Source: DAOTVD01 sp034437075
Lineage (GTDB): Bacteria > Chloroflexota > Anaerolineae > Aggregatilineales > J027
Reading direction: 5' to 3'
Length of the DNA: 7,396 nt
Assembly (NCBI GenBank): GCA_034437075.1
Contig: DAOTVD010000164.1
Coordinates: 1-7,396 of the forward strand
Shown here: in pieces, positions 5,441-7,396 of the stretch
Layout: every line of letters begins with the position of its first letter
Numbering within the stretch: the stretch's first letter is position 1
Translations under genes and position numbers: made by a program
Notes under the pieces: generated by a model
Seen by the model: only the letters and a program-made list of their open reading frames with translations
Database searches by the model: none
Told to the model about the DNA's origin: nothing

Positions 5441-6862
5441 TTATGCCCCAGGTTCGATCACATCAATGCCGCCCATATACGGTACCAGCACCTCTGGCAC
5501 GCGGATACTGCCATCGGCTTGTTGGTAATTTTCCATAACGGCGATTAACGTGCGGGTCATGCCCAAGCCGGAGCCATTCAGCATATGCACGTATTGCGGC
5601 TTGCCGCCATCACTGGGCCGAAACCGCACATTGGCGCGCCGCGCCTGGAACGCCTCGGTATTGGATACCGAACTGACTTCGAGCCACTCCTCGCTGCCGG
5701 GGGCGTACATCTCCAGGTCGAACTTTTTCGTAGCCGTAAAGCCCAGATCACCCGTCACGATTTCCAACCGCCGATAAGGGATATCTAGCGCTTGGATGAC
5801 AGATTCGGCGTTTTGCATAAGAACTTCCATTTCGTCGTAGCTGGCGTCTGGATGCGTGATTTTGAACAGTTCCACTTTTTCGAACTGGTGTACGCGCTTG
5901 ATGCCGCGCACATCGCGTCCCGCGCTCATGCGCTCGCGGCGAAAGCAGGGCGTATGCGCTACGAGATTAAGCGTTAGGGCGCTTTCTTCCAAGATTTCAT
6001 CCCCAAACATGTTGGCCATCGCCACTTCAGAGGTCGGCAGCATGTAGAGCCCCGCATCATGATCAAAGTATACAACGTCTTTGAATTTCGGAAATTGGCC
6101 GGAACCATACAAGGGCTCTTCGCGCACCACAAAGGGCACATACAACTCCTGATAGCCGCGCGCGGTATGTTGGTCGATGAAAAAATTGATGAGAGCACGA
6201 TACAAGCGCGCGCCGTTGTGCTTCAGGATGTAAAAACGGCTCCCGGAGAGCTTAACCCCGCGCTCGAAGTCGATAATTCCCAAGGCGGGACCGAGGTCCC
6301 AATGCGGTTGGGGTGTGAAGTCGAAGGTGCGTTGCTGCCCTTGCACAGGATGCGCAATATTGTCGACTTCGCTGGCGGCCACAGGCGTGCTGCTATGTGG
6401 CATATTTGGAATCCACAGCATATGCTGCTGCAATTGCGTTTCAATATCGCGAATTTGCTCATCAATAGCGCTGATGGCATCCCCCAGGGTTTTGAGTTGT
6501 GCGAATAGCGCATCGAACGCCGATTGTGGCTGTGCGTCCGAACGTGGCGGCGCACTGGCGGGGTTTTCGAGCAAGGCTTTGGCCCCTTCTAGGTCATCAT
6601 TTTGTAGGGCATCCGTCACGGCGAGCGCGGCAGCAGCTTTGGCCGTGTCATCCAGGTCTTTATTACCACGCAAGCGTCCTGCGCCTTTGCTGAAGATGTT
6701 GCGCGCTTCTTTATATGCCTGGCCTTTGGTGATGTGGTCACGGCGTTGCGCATCTAGGGCCAACACCGCGTCAACATGTTCGATAGCCGCTTCATCGTTC
6801 AGATGACGCAATTGAGTGCGTACCCAAGCGGGATGCTCACGAATAAGATCGATGTCTAACAT
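5441..6862 (-). CDS. serS: Seryl-tRNA synthetase
   Basis: A class II aminoacyl-tRNA synthetase that charges tRNA-Ser (and tRNA-Sec where present) with serine. The N-terminal coiled-coil arm begins MLDIDLIREHP. The catalytic core has motif 1 around GARLYRALINFFIDQH (217-232), serine-binding LYMLPTSEV (272-280), motif 2 CFRRERMSAGRDVRGIKRVHQF (306-327), EEWLEVSSVSNTEAFQARR (391-409) and motif 3 NGSGLGMTRTLIAVMENYQ (429-447, Arg437). All expected catalytic features are present. At 473 residues it is roughly 40-50 longer than most bacterial SerRS. The extra length lies in the arm (about 62-112), an Ala-rich stretch with a Pro/Ser/Gln segment, before the conserved IPNMPHSSTP (151-160). AGAGGA lies 10 bases before the ATG, overlapping the end of the upstream small gene region. 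It sits between a 60-residue membrane protein gene and a TPR gene, probably in one operon. Confidence 0.97.
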   Translation of the reverse strand: MLDIDLIREHPAWVRTQLRHLNDEAAIEHVDAVLALDAQRRDHITKGQAYKEARNIFSKGAGRLRGNKDLDDTAKAAAALAVTDALQNDDLEGAKALLENPASAPPRSDAQPQSAFDALFAQLKTLGDAISAIDEQIRDIETQLQQHMLWIPNMPHSSTPVAASEVDNIAHPVQGQQRTFDFTPQPHWDLGPALGIIDFERGVKLSGSRFYILKHNGARLYRALINFFIDQHTARGYQELYVPFVVREEPLYGSGQFPKFKDVVYFDHDAGLYMLPTSEVAMANMFGDEILEESALTLNLVAHTPCFRRERMSAGRDVRGIKRVHQFEKVELFKITHPDASYDEMEVLMQNAESVIQALDIPYRRLEIVTGDLGFTATKKFDLEMYAPGSEEWLEVSSVSNTEAFQARRANVRFRPSDGGKPQYVHMLNGSGLGMTRTLIAVMENYQQADGSIRVPEVLVPYMGGIDVIEPGA

Positions 6863-6868
6863 GGGGGC

Positions 6869-7051
6869 TTAATCCTCTGCTTCGGCTTGTTGTTGGCGTT
6901 CTTGCCAGACCTCACGCGGCGGGCCGGTTAGGTCGCGATAGAGCCGGATAACCGCCCAAACACCGCCCACGATGATCGTGATGAGGACAAAATAATCAAA
7001 TGTATCGGGTGTGATGCCTAAAGCGTCTACCAGATCGCGAATGGGTTCCAT
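6869..7051 (-). CDS. Small single-helix membrane protein
   Basis: Family not recognised. The 60-residue product has a short acidic N-terminus, one hydrophobic helix (about 20-37, YFVLITIIVGGVWAVIRL), then an Arg-containing juxtamembrane stretch (RLYRDLTGPPREVWQER) and a Gln/Glu-rich tail ending QQQAEAED. The positive residues after the helix suggest the C-terminus is cytoplasmic. It is followed by serS after a 6-base gap and preceded by a promoter candidate at 7103-7131, so it probably leads the operon. The Shine-Dalgarno is poor; only a purine-rich GAAAG is nearby. That it is a real gene rests on its tight packing between rny and serS and the coherent helix-plus-charged-tail pattern. Confidence 0.65.
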   Translation of the reverse strand: MEPIRDLVDALGITPDTFDYFVLITIIVGGVWAVIRLYRDLTGPPREVWQERQQQAEAED

Positions 7052-7102
7052 AAGATACGTTACTTTCTAACTTGCTTGCCAACCCGTTTATCGTCTAGCT
7101 TG

Positions 7103-7131
7103 ATGATAACGTAATTTGCCGGGTATGGCAG
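7103..7131 (-). promoter_or_regulatory. Candidate sigma-70 promoter for the small protein-serS-TPR operon
   Basis: On the minus strand CTGCCA (7131-7126, 4 of 6 to TTGACA) and TATCAT (7108-7103, 5 of 6 to TATAAT) are 17 bases apart. It lies just after the rny terminator and about 52 bases before the start of the 60-residue gene, where a promoter would be needed. Confidence 0.45.
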
Positions 7132-7137
7132 GGGCCG

Positions 7138-7172
7138 AAAGAAAAGCGGGGCCATATAAACAACGGCCCCGC
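7138..7172 (-). terminator. Intrinsic terminator of rny
   Basis: Reading the minus strand, GCGGGGCC (7172-7165) and GGCCCCGC (7153-7146) form a perfect 8-bp GC-rich stem with an 11-base AT-rich loop, followed by TTTTCTTT (7145-7138). It begins 21 bases after the rny stop codon. The opposite strand lacks a T-run, so it acts on leftward transcripts only. Confidence 0.85.
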
Positions 7173-7193
7173 CAGAGATAGCCGCGCCCGGCG

Positions 7194-7396
7194 CTATTTT
7201 GCGTAATCCACAGCGCGCGTTTCGCGGATAATCGTCACTTTGATTTGGCCAGGATACTCCATCGTATCTTCGATCTGGTGTGCAATATCGCGCGCCAATT
7301 GCAAGCTGGCCAGGTCGTCCACGTCATCGGGGCGAACCATGATGCGAATCTCGCGCCCGGCTTGTAGGGCATAACAATGATCGACCCCCTCAAACG
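7194..7396 (-). CDS. rny: Ribonuclease Y, C-terminal part (5' end beyond window)
   Basis: The minus strand encodes the last 66 residues of RNase Y, the membrane-anchored HD/KH endoribonuclease that starts mRNA decay in many bacteria without RNase E. The segment contains the family's near-invariant tail: FEGVDHCYALQAGREIRIMV, a DVDDLASLQLARDIAHQIE helix, then YPGQIKVTIIRETRAVDYAK and a TAG stop. The gene runs off the right edge of the window, so the membrane anchor, coiled coil, KH and HD catalytic residues cannot be checked. Identification rests on the strongly conserved C-terminus. An intrinsic terminator follows immediately, so it is transcribed separately from the serS operon. Confidence 0.93.
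   Translation of the reverse strand, partial: FEGVDHCYALQAGREIRIMVRPDDVDDLASLQLARDIAHQIEDTMEYPGQIKVTIIRETRAVDYAK

Noticed and set aside
6059..6806. Two long plus-strand open frames opposite serS
   Set aside because: They mirror the conserved serS coding sequence; the translations are Cys- and Ala-rich with no recognisable fold.

Overview
This is a compact stretch of a moderately GC-rich bacterial chromosome, dominated by housekeeping genes. RNase Y, RsgA, a YihY/BrkB permease and a seryl-tRNA synthetase with a long coiled-coil arm, together with TTG-start use and Shine-Dalgarno sites, would fit a Chloroflexota-type genome (for example Anaerolineae). That placement is inference from style; no 16S or other marker is present.

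Layout. (1) 9-1519, minus: rsgA and folK, overlapping by 4 bases (ATGA) and driven from a perfect TATAAT -10 at 1561-1566. (2) About 1595-2020, plus: a small divergent protein resembling a response-regulator receiver that has lost its phosphoacceptor Asp; its start is uncertain. (3) 2029-3187, plus: a self-contained transcription unit with a good sigma-70 promoter (TTGAAA, 17 bp, TACAAT), a 136-residue three-helix membrane protein, an intergenic 8-bp inverted repeat, a 185-residue protein resembling the T4 gp19 tail-tube family with a Pro/Gln-rich N-terminus, and a strong intrinsic terminator. (4) 3223-5004, plus: an enoyl-CoA hydratase/isomerase family gene coupled, with no gap, to a YihY/BrkB-family membrane protein. 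(5) 4972-7051, minus: a 60-residue single-helix membrane protein, serS and a TPR protein, apparently one operon from a promoter near 7103-7131; the TPR gene overlaps the end of the yihY-like gene tail to tail. (6) 7138-7396, minus: the 3' end of rny (RNase Y) and its intrinsic terminator.

The genes serve ribosome maturation (RsgA), folate synthesis (FolK), tRNA charging (SerRS), mRNA decay (RNase Y) and acyl-CoA metabolism. The least expected item is the lone tail-tube-like protein paired with a membrane protein: no sheath, baseplate, spike or ATPase gene of a contractile injection system lies in the window. I found no tRNA, rRNA, CRISPR array, insertion sequence or attachment site.
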